Below are positions 21,458 to 31,262 of a stretch of 64,000 nt of DNA, piece after piece. A model generated the notes under the pieces. It was not told the origin of the DNA, ran no database searches, and worked only from the letters and a program-made list of their open reading frames with translations. The stretch lies in contig JAVGWX010000007.1 in the NCBI GenBank assembly GCA_036924085.1, forward strand, positions 102,650,736 to 102,714,735, in the 5' to 3' direction. The translations under genes and the position numbers were made by a program. Position 1 is the first letter of the stretch; every line of letters begins with the position of its first letter. This DNA is from Ariolimax columbianus. Lineage: Eukaryota > Mollusca > Gastropoda > Stylommatophora > Arionidae.

Positions 21458-21920
21458 TGCCCAAAATGCGTAGGTTACTCCTCTGTGCGCCTAAAAAGGA
21501 CGTTAAGTGGTGGGTTGCGGTAGCGTTCCTCTCATCCCGAGTTTGCTGATGAAGGTGGACCAGGGTCCTTCAGGCGGCTGTGCTATGCTTGGCTTCATCT
21601 GCGTGCCCCTCACTGCTACGGGGATCACGTCGATCCCTCACCTGGTAGCCAGGCCTGCCATGAAAACAGCACGTTTCCAGGGAGGGCTACTAGGTAGCCG
21701 AGATGAGGGTTTTGGCAAGTATGTTTTACCCGACCCTGACTAACATGTCTGATCAGTATGTTTTGTCTGAACCTAACATGTCTGATCAGTATATATTGTC
21801 TGACCCTGACTAAAATCTCTGATCAGTATATATTGTCTGACCCTGACTAAAATCTCTGATCAGTATATATTGCCTGACCCTGACTAACATGTCTGAACAG
21901 TATGTTGGGCCTGACCAGAC
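21458..21920 (+). mobile_element. Dispersed module plus 37-bp array, copy B
   Basis: The module at 21458-21730 is the same sequence as copy A (reverse strand) and copy C. It is followed by a 37-bp array. It sits between the two halves of the endonuclease domain of one RTE-like LINE: the N-terminal half ends near 21925 and the C-terminal half starts at 21464, both on the minus strand. The element therefore inserted into that LINE. A 78-codon plus frame (21507-21743) spans the module and is partly conserved in copy C. Confidence 0.7.
21725..21908. repeat. 37-bp array of copy B
   Basis: About five units with 'tctgatcagtatatattgtc' and 'tgaccctgactaaaa'. The period and the core 'ctgaccctg.ctaa.at' and 'tgatcagt' are shared with the copy A array. 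Confidence 0.9.
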
Positions 21921-21924
21921 ATGG

Positions 21925-22640
21925 ATTATGTGATGAGTGAGTTCAGCTGGTGATAGAACCCATCCTTCGAGTCACTAGTGGCGCCAAGTATAGGAGCACC
22001 CACCCTGAGCAGATTAACTCTGGCATTGGATGTTTGCAGACGGAGAGATAATGATCGCTCTGAGCCCTTTCGGCATTTCTGTGTCGTTTCTAGAAGGGAC
22101 TTCTTAACACCAACACTGACGCCTCCTGATGTCCTCCTATCCTTTGCCTAGCGATAAGAACGTGTGATCCTTTACTCCGAGGGACCCAGACTCGACCAGG
22201 CGTGTTTCTGGAGTGTGGCGATGTCGACCTGAAGCCTGTTCAGCACCTCGTTGAGGTCATGTGATCATCGTGGATCGTCTGGAGGTCTTCTGTTGTACCT
22301 GTGATCATGGTGGATCGTCTGGAGGTCTTCTGTTGTACCTGTGGTCATGGTGGATCGTCTGGAGGTCTTCTGTTGTACCTGTGTTCATGGTGGATCGTCT
22401 GGAGGTCTTTTGTTGTACATATGGTCGTGGTGCGTACGTTCCAGTAGCAAATCTTTGCTGTACGTTTCTTTATTATGGTTTGATTTCTGACAAGATCTCT
22501 CTCTAGTACCTGCCTGGGCATAATGATGCGAGGACCGCTGTTGTCGGGTCAGCAGATCCCCCACTCCAGGCAGCTGGTGTATCCAAGGGAGCGACAAGTC
22601 GATACTACTTCGCACCGGAGGCGTGGCAGGAGTTGTCAGG
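21925..22640 (-). pseudogene. RTE-like LINE endonuclease N-terminus
   Basis: Reading down the minus strand: an upstream segment with ICYWNVRT, the usual opening of an APE endonuclease (about 22440-22460); a 40-bp array; LNEVLNRLQVDIATLQ (22215-22260); SGGVSVGVKKSLLE (about 22100); then PILGATSDSKDGFYHQLNSL, ending near 21930. This is the missing first half of the endonuclease whose second half is at 21195-21464. Confidence 0.75.
22261..22443. repeat. 40-bp minisatellite inside the endonuclease N-terminus
   Basis: Four and a half units around 'ggtggatcgtctggaggtct'. On the LINE strand a unit reads TTEDLQTIHDDH. It lies between WNVRT and LNEVLNRLQVDIATLQ, where the family has one such segment. 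At 40 bp it shifts the frame at each copy. Confidence 0.9.
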
Positions 22641-23118
22641 CTGGCATTGAGTACGATGCCTAACTACCTAAGGGACTGCGGCTCCTGTTTGATTATCTGG
22701 GTTAACTCACAAAGCCTTTTCCACAAGTGGATATAGCAGCAAGGCAGCGGAGGTTAAGTATTGAAATTGGTGGAAACACGAACGTAGATAACACAGCAGA
22801 TTGACGGTGACCAAAATAGCGCAAATCGGCGGTGATTTCACTATCGTAGGCCAGGACACCCAGTTCGACACCAAGTCGAACCGATGCACCTTCTTCCTGT
22901 GCTAGTAGTGTGACGTCACCAGCTAGTCCATACATCTATCTGTCACAACAAGCTGAACATTTTCTACACACGTGAATCCTACTACGCCGATACTGCCAAT
23001 GGAAGTTCTAGCAGAAACAGGGAACAATGACTAAATCGGCAGCGTTTACACAGACGAAAATAAATCACACGCATCAAAGCTAATTCGAATAAAGTATACT
23101 CCTTCTATACGTATCGAC
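22640..23118. other. Unique spacer
   Basis: No recognisable gene. Minus open frames of 60-77 codons (22702-22935) have no domain. Confidence 0.4.
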
Positions 23119-23308
23119 TAAGACACTGCCAGCCAGCCTATCACTGCCAGCCAGCCAGCCTATCGCTGCCAGCCAGCCTGTCACAGCCAGCCAGCCTGTC
23201 ACAGCCAGCCAGCCTGTCACAGCCAGCCTATCGCTGCCAGCCAGCCTATCGCTGCCAGCCAGCCTGTCACAGCCAGCCTATCGCTGCCAGCCAGCCTGTC
23301 AGACTTGT
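23119..23308. repeat. CAGCCAGCCTATCGCTGC repeat
   Basis: Irregular mixture of 'cagccagcctatcgctgc' and 'cagccagcctgtca' units, 14-18 bp each. Confidence 0.95.
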
Positions 23309-23700
23309 AACGTACACACAAACAAGAAAAGTAATGGCGGTGTAACCACGTACTGTGCCTATGCACATTTGGCCGTATCGGAATGCGTAAGGAAAAAAAC
23401 AGCTACAAGGATACATTCCGTGTTGAAATTATTAAATAAATATTTTACTCAATGTTCTGAAAACTATGTGGCGGTTGATTGCAAAAGTTACTGACAAAGA
23501 TTAACTTGATTATGTCCCTCAGAATATTTTAATTATTGCGCTTGCATTTGTTATTGCCCTTGTTGTTATTATTATATTTAAATCAATGTAAATTACTACT
23601 AATATCTACAGAGACTATATAATTGATTAGTTTATATGTTTAGAAGTATGATCATTTAAACCGTATTCATCATATTTTGTATAATTAATTTAGTATTTAA
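23309..23700. other. AT-rich spacer
   Basis: No gene seen. It is the left flank of the Tx1-like insertion. Confidence 0.45.
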
Positions 23701-23824
23701 CTATTTAATAATATTTGTAGAAGAAGCTATTTTAATATCAAGAGCAATATCCCGCAACAATTTCAGAAAGACCGAGTTTCCGGTGAACCCGTTCCAAAAT
23801 AAGATCATACTTTTAGGGATCATT
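23701..23824 (-). other. Left half of an open frame cut by the Tx1-like insertion
   Basis: If the insertion and one copy of its 15-bp target duplication are removed, this segment joins 29755-29942 in frame on the minus strand and makes 103 codons ending at 23701. No domain is recognised. The opposite strand is also open across the empty site, so it may be non-coding or an older repeat. Confidence 0.35.
23802..23821 (-). repeat. 20-bp inverted repeat, left arm
   Basis: The reverse complement, 'gatccctaaaagtatgatct', is found exactly at 25022-25041. The match extends about 11 bp further with one gap and one mismatch. The arms enclose the inverted ORF1 segment. Confidence 0.9.
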
Positions 23825-24829
23825 TCTAAAGTTTGTCTTCCAAATGGTAGTGGTTGCTTCTTCGTCTGTCCTAAAAAGGGCTGGCCGCTTGCTCTCACAA
23901 GTGTCCCTGGAGCTGTGGCGACGCTCCTTTCCTTGGTGTTGTTGTGTAGGTGATGGTGGGGCTGGGAAATCTTCTGGTCTGTGCGAATATTTGGGTTGTG
24001 GAGGGTTTCTCTCGGACTGGGGGCTGCTTGGCCCAGACCTGTGCCTCCTCCTCTTGTTCGTCACCGTGATAAAGGCCTCCGGGTCTGTCGGTGGTGCTTT
24101 TGTTGTTGTTGTTGTTGCTGCTTGTGTTGATGTTGTTTTGGATATGATTTTTGAGGACTTTGACGCCTTTTTTTCATGTGTTGATGCTGACGATGGTCGC
24201 TGCCAGGCTCCCTGTTTGGTGGGGCAGTTGTTTGGCCAGTGTGCCGTGCTGCCGCAGTGGGGACATTCAGTTCGCCGTCCTGGTACTATGACCATGATGG
24301 TGACGACTGTCCCACTTGTCAAGTGGATGTCCACATAGTGAGGTAGAGGTCTTCCTTTTTTAAAAAGAAGAAGGTGTTTGTCTGGTGAGGTCGTATTTTG
24401 TTGGAGTTCCGCTTCTGGATCTCCAGTGATGGCTGCTGCCAGCCTATTTTTAAACTGTTCAGTTGCTGTCGGAGGCAGCCATTGCACCATGGCTTTATCC
24501 CTTAGCCTGTCTAGGTGATCTATCGTCACAGACAGTTTAGGGTCGGACCATTCGAGATGCCTCTCGTGCAGCTTTGCGTAGTGTTTTGTGTGGGCTGCCG
24601 TGGTCAGGGTGACAAAATATTGTGTTGGGCTCGCCAGCCTATAAATGGCGGCTACGCCACCCTTCTCTACGCTGCATGGTCCCATCATGATGCTAGCAAC
24701 TAGAGGGATGGTAGTTTGTGAGGCCTGGGCCCCGGACACGGTTACCAACAATGTGCCAGGGGAGTGGAGAAAGCCTCCAAAGTCTGCATTCTCATCAGCT
24801 GCAACTTTCATGACAGCGTATGTGGCCAT
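23813..24829 (-). CDS. Tx1-like LINE ORF1 (RNA-binding, gag-like), 3'-truncated
   Basis: ORF1 proteins of this group bind the element RNA. The start chosen is the ATG at 24829 (MATYAVMKVAADENADFGG); the frame stays open for 28 codons upstream, in what is probably the 5' UTR. A CCHC zinc knuckle, CPHCGSTAHWPNNC, lies at residues 189-202, followed by a Ser/Thr/Lys-rich tail with a basic KRRRHR cluster. The last eight codons and the stop are not element sequence if the target duplication at 23825-23839 is correct: the frame runs out of the element into the flank. ORF1 is therefore truncated at its C-terminus. It faces away from ORF2. Confidence 0.75.
   Translation of the reverse strand: MATYAVMKVAADENADFGGFLHSPGTLLVTVSGAQASQTTIPLVASIMMGPCSVEKGGVAAIYRLASPTQYFVTLTTAAHTKHYAKLHERHLEWSDPKLSVTIDHLDRLRDKAMVQWLPPTATEQFKNRLAAAITGDPEAELQQNTTSPDKHLLLFKKGRPLPHYVDIHLTSGTVVTIMVIVPGRRTECPHCGSTAHWPNNCPTKQGAWQRPSSASTHEKKASKSSKIISKTTSTQAATTTTTKAPPTDPEAFITVTNKRRRHRSGPSSPQSERNPPQPKYSHRPEDFPAPPSPTQQHQGKERRHSSRDTCESKRPALFRTDEEATTTIWKTNFRNDP
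23825..23839 (+). repeat. Target site duplication, left copy
   Basis: 'tctaaagtttgtctt', identical to 29755-29769, which directly follows the poly(A) tail of the Tx1-like element. Confidence 0.85.
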
Positions 24830-25021
24830 TTCCGTTTGATAGAAATAAGTTGCAACAAACAAAAATACTTGTGATAATATGTTGAACAGTAAAAACACAA
24901 CTTGTGTTGTCACTTACTTGTTTCTGTTTTAAATATTATTAATAATCACACAAACACTTTCTTGTGAAATTTCTTGTGGTCGTGAAATATTGACTGTGGT
25001 AGCTTAGATCAACTTAGAAAG
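24830..25021 (-). other. Inverted 5' UTR of the Tx1-like element and junction
   Basis: AT-rich leader upstream of the ORF1 start, read on the minus strand. It meets the sense-oriented segment at about 25011-25022. Confidence 0.55.
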
Positions 25022-25041
25022 GATCCCTAAAAGTATGATCT
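25022..25041 (+). repeat. 20-bp inverted repeat, right arm
   Basis: Exact reverse complement of 23802-23821. It lies at the junction between the inverted 5' segment and the ORF2 segment. Confidence 0.9.
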
Positions 25042-25244
25042 GAAGCTTGGGGGACTCCTCTAGAACAAAGGGTCCCCCTCCTAGACACACCACCAAAATT
25101 GATGATTGCACTGGACAGCGCCGATGAGATTTAATCTCACCACTTCACACCAAAACAAAACACTTCAAACACGCACACGCGCGCGATCATGCACACACAT
25201 ACAAAAAAAAACAACATTAAAATAAATAAATAAATAATTTGTAA

Positions 25245-28200
25245 ATGGCAGAAATTAAAATACTCAGCATCAACATCCGCGGTATGCGCGAGAAGTTGAA
25301 TAAGCTCATATGTCTCGCCAAAACATACAAACCAGACTTTTGAATGGTCCAGGAAACTAACATACATACAGATCAACATGCAGCACACATTACTACACAA
25401 CTAGGGATGCAACATTCGTGCTTCAGCCTCAGTACACAGCGACTAGGCTCAGGAGTAGCCATTATTCAAATATCGGACAGGTGGGAAATAACAAATACAA
25501 GCAGGGACAGCAATGGGGACATGGCGATAGTCCAGGTCAGCAACAACACACACACACATACAATAGTAAATATCCATGCACCAAGCACTTACAGAGACCA
25601 ACCTCTTTTCTACGAAACTTTAGACGACCTACTGACACGTTCATACCAGGGCCATAGTATCATTCTGGGTGGAGACTTCAATTGTGTTCTGTCAGACAAA
25701 GACGTTTTTGGCAACAACGTCGGAGCGCAGTTACGGAAACTCAGAGGAACGGATACAAACCAATTGGAAATATTACAAGACATAATAAGCACGCACAGTT
25801 TAGTTGACACATACAGACACAAATACCCACATGGGACAGAAACCACACACAAAAATAGTGGACACCCTAGGGCCGCACGTCTAGACAGAATATACGTGCA
25901 CTCAGATCTATACACCACACACGCCAAGCATCTGCCAGAAACACTAAACTTTACAGACCACAAGGCAGTCATGGCTACCATCAATACAGCAGAAACAAAC
26001 ACACCACTTAGACGCTCCACGCATTGGAAGTTCAACAACACACTGCTACAAAATGAAGGCTACGTTAACCACATTACACACCTCATTCTAACATACGTTG
26101 ATGACACACAAACAGAAAACATTGAACGTTGGGAAATACTTAAAAACACAATTCGAGAGAGAACAAGGATTCTTGCAACCAAAATACATAGAGAGAAGAT
26201 GAGACAGGAAAAAATAATAGAAAAAGCCATCCATCTAACGAAACAAATAGACAAATACTCACCACGTATATACACATTACAAGACGAACTAGAAAAATGT
26301 CAACACTACAGGTTTCAAGGAGCTTTCATGAGAACAAAACTAAACACGATAACACAGGAAATACCAAGTAAACAATACCTAACAATAGAACAGAATGTAC
26401 AGAGGAGCAGACATATAGGAGTAATAGTAGACCTAGAGGGCAACACGCACACAGACACACCAGATATAGCGCGAGTTTTCGAGACATACTACAAAGAACT
26501 TTACACAGGCGAAGACACAGGAAAACAGATCCAAGACGTTTTCACAAAATATGCAAGAAAACTCAACAGCGAGGAGAAACTGGGCCTTGACGCTGACATT
26601 ACACTCACAGACATAACAAATGCAGTAAACAACATGCAAAAAGGCAAGTCACCAGGACCCGATGGGCTCACATCAGAATTCTACAAACACTTCTTCCCCA
26701 TTTTAGGACCACTCCTTCTCAAAGTATATCAAGAAACTTTTAAAAAGAACGAGCTTCCTCCCAGCCAAAATCTGTCCTACATTACACTAATACCAAAGGA
26801 TAACGCAGACAAAACACAACTTAAAAATCACAGACCCATATCACTTCTAAACGTAGACTACAAAATCTTAACTAAAACTCTAACAAATAAACTCAAACCA
26901 TTTATGCCATCACTCATACACGAGGACCAGCAGTGCAGTGTACAAGGCAGAAATATACACCAGCATACACATTTTATCAGAGACATTATCAACCTCACAC
27001 ACGAGAAAAACACGAAATCATCAATCCTTTCCCTGGATCAAGAAAAAGCTTTCGATAGGGTATCCCATCAGTACCTCCATAAAGTCCTCGAGAGTTGCAA
27101 CATAGGAGACCATTTTAGAAAGTGGATAAAAATCCTATACGCAAAGCCTGAAAGCAAGGTACTGGTAAACCACCAGGTTACAAGTGCCTTTCGGCTAACG
27201 AGATCAGTGAGACAGGGATGTTCCCTGTCCCCATTGCTCTATACCCTTGCCTTAGAGCCCCTATTAGAGAAAATCAGACAAGACAGCTCCATAAAAGGCA
27301 CACACATACATGGAGCGAAGGAGAAGAAGTTGCTTGCCTACGCAGACGACACCGTCTTCTTTCCCCCAGACTACACATCAATAGAAAACATTCTAAACAC
27401 GTTTGCACAATTTGGCAAAGACAGTGGGGCAAAAATAAATATACAAAAATCCACTATAATGGGCATAGGCCAGTGGAAAAACAAAGTAGACTTTCCTTTT
27501 GTTCTAAAAATAACAGACTCCATTAAATTGTACGGCATAACCTTCCTATCTGACCCCAACCACATTCACCACGACACATGGACACATTTAACGACCAAAA
27601 TAAAAGACATGCTACAAAGATACAGATACAAAACAGCCACAATTTTTGACCGTAGCATAATAGTAAACACATACATCATCCCCAAATTAATCTACACAGC
27701 CACAGTGTTTGAACCCCCACAGCAGACAATCAAAGATATCAACAAACTCATTAGGAGTTTCATTTTCGCAAACACCATACACAGCATAAGCCAACACACA
27801 CTGGCACAAGACAAGAGACTCGGAGGTATCGCACTCCAAAACATTCAGACCAAAATACAGTCCCTCCGAATAGGCCATGTCGGGCGGATTGTCAAACATC
27901 CAGAACAACACACACTTGCGCACTACTACATTGGCCTCAGTATATCCAAGCTGATACCAATAAATAACGCAACCCCACACTTCTGTGGGACATTACCGCC
28001 TTTCTACACGTCATGCATAAAAGCCATCCTAGGACACGAACAACTAACACAACAGAAGACAAATCAAATATACAAACATCTAGTCAAGCTACAAGCACCC
28101 CCACTACACCTTAGAATAAAAAGAGGTTACAAATATTTTAAAACAGACTACACGAACACGTTCACAAATCTACACAACCCACACATTACACCAAAAGCTA

Positions 28201-28598
28201 GAGAAGTCGCTTACAGACTTTTTTTCAACCTAACTCCCATAAACACAGGAAAACAACGCAAACCCAAATGTCAACTATGTCAGATGAGAGAAAAAGAAAC
28301 AGAAGACCACATTTTCTACTCGTGCAGTACAGTCACACCCACAAGACAAATTCTACAAGACACAATCGAGACACAAACAAGACAGAAGGTAGACATGTAT
28401 AAGGCAATAATGTTAAACACTATACCAGACACGACACCAAACATTCAAACACAAATGCTAATTCTGCTATCAGAATACAGACACATCATATGGAGATGTA
28501 GAAATGAAGCCTCAAATCGCTTCAGAACATACTCCCCAGACACTTTACTACACATGTTCATGAGAAAGGCGTTGTCCAGTAGCGACATACAAATGTAA
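25245..28598 (+). pseudogene. Tx1-like LINE ORF2 (endonuclease/reverse transcriptase), one nonsense codon
   Basis: The start is the ATG at 25245 (MAEIKILSINIRGMREKLNK). Codon 33 is TGA (25341-25343), and from 25344 the frame runs open for 1084 codons, so a 1117-residue protein carries a single nonsense change. The APE-type endonuclease has the N-terminal SINIRG, the catalytic VQET just after the stop, GGDFN at about 142-146, RLDRIY and FTDHKAV. The RT has KSPGPDGLTSEFYK, SLLNVDYKILTK, DQQCSVQGRNIHQ, motif A LSLDQEKAFDRV, RQGCSLSPLLY and the active site YADD at 699-702. A C-terminal knuckle, CQLCQMREKETEDHIFYSC, is near the end. The CSVQGR block suits the Tx1 branch of L1-type elements. ORF2 is close to functional, but this copy lacks a usable 5' end. 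Confidence 0.9.
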
Positions 28599-29139
28599 AT
28601 GTTGTACTGGAAATATGTATGTTATAATGTGCTTCATCTTTTTCAATTTCAACTTTCAATTTCAATTTAAACTTAAACTTAAATTTCTCTTGCCAAGTCA
28701 AACAGGAAAAAATGTATCAATGGGGAAAAGAGTGAATGAATGTTTGCCGTTTTGGGACTATCCCTCATTTTTCTCCCAAAACCCCACAACCAAAAATAAC
28801 AGTATTAAACAGTTCACAGAGCAGGAAAGTATCAATTTCCCCCTTTCCAACTGAGGGGTGGCTTCTCTGCTGAACTAAATCACTCAAACACTCCCCCAGC
28901 GGTCAAATCTTTTCAATTCACCAGTTTTATGGTGGTCCTCTCCTCTGCCGGTCAGTTCCTCAGTGTGGACTAAAAGGACAATGGACAGGAAATAGGCGCT
29001 TTTTTTAATGGCATAGAGGACTGACAGGAATCCTAGGGTAAAGAATGGTTCTAATGTAGGCCATACATTACTTACCCCTTTGACTACTGTACAAATACAC
29101 AAAACCTTATGACTCTATAGCCTTTTTAGAATAATATAA

Positions 29140-29515
29140 TACTTATATATATATACAAATGTGTGTGTAAAGCAAATATGTATGTACGGATATGTACTCA
29201 TGTTGCATATATGTATGTGGGTACGTAAGTTTATTCATGTACACATACGTACATATATATGTGTGTATGTACATGCGTACATAAGTGTGCGTGTATGTGT
29301 GTGTATACGTATATATGTATGTATGTATGGAGGGATGGATGGATAGACGGATGAATGCATGTATATATGTATGTATGCATGTATACATGGGTGTAAGCAT
29401 GAGTGGGTATATATACATATACGTATATATGTGTGTGCGCATGTGTATATATATATATATATGCCTGTGGATATGTGCCTGTAGGTGTGAAAAGATATAT
29501 GTATATGCAAAATGA
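29140..29515. repeat. TATG/TG microsatellite
   Basis: Imperfect TATG, TG and TA units inside the 3' region of the Tx1-like element. Frames on both strands are open because of the repeat. Confidence 0.9.
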
Positions 29516-29722
29516 ATAGGTATGTATCAGCAAGTACGCATGTGCATTATTTTATTTTATTTTGGCATTCATTTATATGAACATTCATTTATGCTTTCAC
29601 AAATAAATGTATGTCACATTTCACCTCACAAAGTGTAACTCCCACCATCTCACGTTTCATCTCATGGGAATTTTCACCTCACTTCATTTCACATCACACA
29701 ACATTTTGTTTTAAAATTGTGC

Positions 29723-29728
29723 AATAAA
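29723..29728 (+). terminator. AATAAA polyadenylation signal of the LINE
   Basis: AATAAA 10 bp before the A-rich tail that ends at 29754. Confidence 0.75.
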
Positions 29729-29754
29729 GATTTTTTCAAAACAAAAAAAAAAAA

Positions 29755-29769
29755 TCTAAAGTTTGTCTT
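29755..29769 (+). repeat. Target site duplication, right copy
   Basis: Same 15 bp as 23825-23839, immediately after the A tail. Confidence 0.85.
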
Positions 29770-29942
29770 GCCGAGACGTCGAGTAAATCTGGACGGTACA
29801 GAAACCACGATGACGAGATTCCGTCACTCCCTCTGAGCGTGAAGCTGGCTCTAGGTCTACCATGGCTCTTGTGGTGGTCCCAAGGGCACTTGAGGATCGT
29901 TCCTCTCCTCATTTCGTGGGGAGTAGGAGGAGGCAGTGGCAA
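29770..29942 (-). other. Right half of the open frame cut by the insertion
   Basis: Joins 23701-23824 in frame on the minus strand when the insertion is removed. Visible residues include SSSWFLYRPDLLDVSARQTL. No family recognised. Confidence 0.35.
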
Positions 29943-30084
29943 TCTGAGAGGTTTTATAATTTTAAAATTATGAGAAGAGGTACTTATTTCTTACCTGTAC
30001 ATGACAGGTATGAGAATAACATTGACATGGATATAATACGTGTCTCTACTGTCACAGAAAACTGGGAGCGATAGATAAAACTAA

Positions 30085-30302
30085 CAAATGTATTGCCACC
30101 GGTCGTAATAGAAAGACCGGACATTTAACCAAAATTAAAAAAAGGAATATCGCACCGAGTCCCATGCTACAAGGAAAACATTCCTCCAATCATGCAAGAA
30201 AAGCTAAACTTTGATTGGCAACTGCGTAAGAGAACAGTTCCGGGTTCTCGGGTGAATGGATACAAATCAATTGTAACTATTACAAGATATCATTGAACCA
30301 TG
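30085..30302 (+). pseudogene. Old Tx1-like ORF2 endonuclease scrap
   Basis: 'gaatggatacaaatcaattg' and the following 'attacaagatatcat' match the ORF2 segment near 25750-25790 (GTDTNQLEILQDI), with the preceding 'caactgcgtaagag' matching QLRKLR. Identity is about 75% by eye. The upstream part of the block is too diverged to assign. It is older than the element at 23840-29754. Confidence 0.55.
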
Positions 30303-30960
30303 CCACCTAGGAGACACTTCTTAGTTCGACCCGTTCTTTGCCGATGGGTGTGTTGTCCTTGTGCGGGTCCCAACTCATGGATCCAGAAGTTTCTGTCGCG
30401 TGCACAAGTGTTCCAGCAGAACAGTAGTCTGCCTGTTGTTGGTTTATTTGTTTTAAATTGTACGTGCTTGCCTCACTAGTTTCTGCTGGCGGAGGCACGC
30501 CATCATAGTCAATTGGGTGGTCGCGTGTGTTGTGCTTTTCTAGTGAATCTCGCCAGCGAGTTCGGGGCCGTCCCCGAGGTCTCTTTTTGTCACGCGGGTA
30601 TCACATGGTGGGTTTGGTTCTCCATCTTTCGTCTTGTCTTCTAGCTATACTACCTGTATAGCGAGGAAGGAATTTACTTCCTCGAGACAATCATCACCAA
30701 TGGAGATTACTGGTGCCTTGTTAGTCACCTGAACTATAACTTGCAGCAGGTATAAGAAAATGCAGATAATAAGCTTCGCAGTTCCTCCTCTGAATGAGTC
30801 GTGATTGCGGCATCATCCGCAAAGAGCATTTGTCTCATCAGCACACTGTTAATTCTGATCTTGGCTTTCGATCTTTGGGCATTGAATAGGCCACCATCAT
30901 GGTCACGGAATTCATGTGAGAGGTCAGAAATATATTCACAAGAGGGTTGGAGAATGTGTA
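30303..30960 (-). pseudogene. RTE-like LINE relic with RT active site
   Basis: On the minus strand, 30735-30960 reads DHDGGLFNAQRSKAK, then MLFADDAAITTHSEEELRSLL, an intact FADD reverse transcriptase site (codons at about 30813-30830). Further down (30440-30600) come RPRGRPRTRWRDSLEKH and PPPAETSEAST, which resemble 20600-20690 of the larger RTE-like relic. The upstream part is replaced by the trinucleotide array at 30985-31592. Stops between the blocks show that it is dead. Confidence 0.7.
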
Positions 30961-30984
30961 CAATCTTGTTTAACCCTGAACTTG

Positions 30985-31118
30985 ATTGGAAACTCCTATT
31001 ATTACTACTCCTAATATTACTGCTACTTTCGCTACTACAAGTACTTCTATTATTACTACTACCACCATTACTTTTACTACCGCTACTACTACTACTACTA
31101 CTACCACTACTACTAATA

Positions 31119-31181
<63 letters not shown>

Positions 31182-31222
31182 TCACAACTACAATTACTAC
31201 TACTACTACTACTACTATCACA

Positions 31223-31262
<40 letters not shown>

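Larger units (their letters stand above)
18745..21464 (-). pseudogene. RTE-like LINE relic: endonuclease C-terminus, linker, RT, C-terminal block
   Basis: Minus-strand order from 21464: LGNFNVRV...DHDSW, KINENGQRLLELC and HKVSWRHPRS (APE endonuclease, 21195-21464); a linker including RRNDWF near 20945; the RT start GKAPNNNGIPAEIIKCG (about 20440-20490); QCGFRAERSTVDMVFSLRQL (20110-20175); motif A AFIDL...VFDLV, expanded by a repeat; SGVKQGCVLAPTL (19670-19710); VVNHFNYLGSTI (19345-19380); RRLRWLCHVYRK and KDLLCGEL (18940-19010); VCRRDLKAVGMNICNWEEL (about 18850-18910). Many frame changes make it dead. The order of domains is otherwise intact. Confidence 0.85.
23840..29754 (+). mobile_element. 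Tx1/L1-like LINE with inverted 5' segment
   Basis: The unit is bounded by a 15-bp direct repeat (23825-23839, 29755-29769). Its right end has an AATAAA (29723-29728) and an A-rich tail (29738-29754). ORF2 lies on the plus strand and ORF1 on the minus strand upstream of it, head-to-head, whereas in this family both are on one strand. A single target duplication around both parts means that the inversion happened during insertion, as in twin priming. The junction near 25011-25041 holds about 31 bp that copy the flanking target in reverse complement. Confidence 0.8.
28599..29754 (+). other. 3' region of the Tx1-like element
   Basis: It begins with a CAATTT-rich stretch (28645-28690), holds unique sequence, then a long TATG microsatellite (29140-29515), TCACCTCA-rich sequence, AATAAA and the A tail. 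Confidence 0.7.

Noticed and set aside
24830..24913. 28-codon N-terminal extension of the Tx1-like ORF1
   Set aside because: It lacks the usual composition, starts upstream of the better ATG at 24829, and lies in the likely 5' UTR.
29143..29533. Small Tyr/His-rich frames
   Set aside because: TATG microsatellite in the LINE 3' region.
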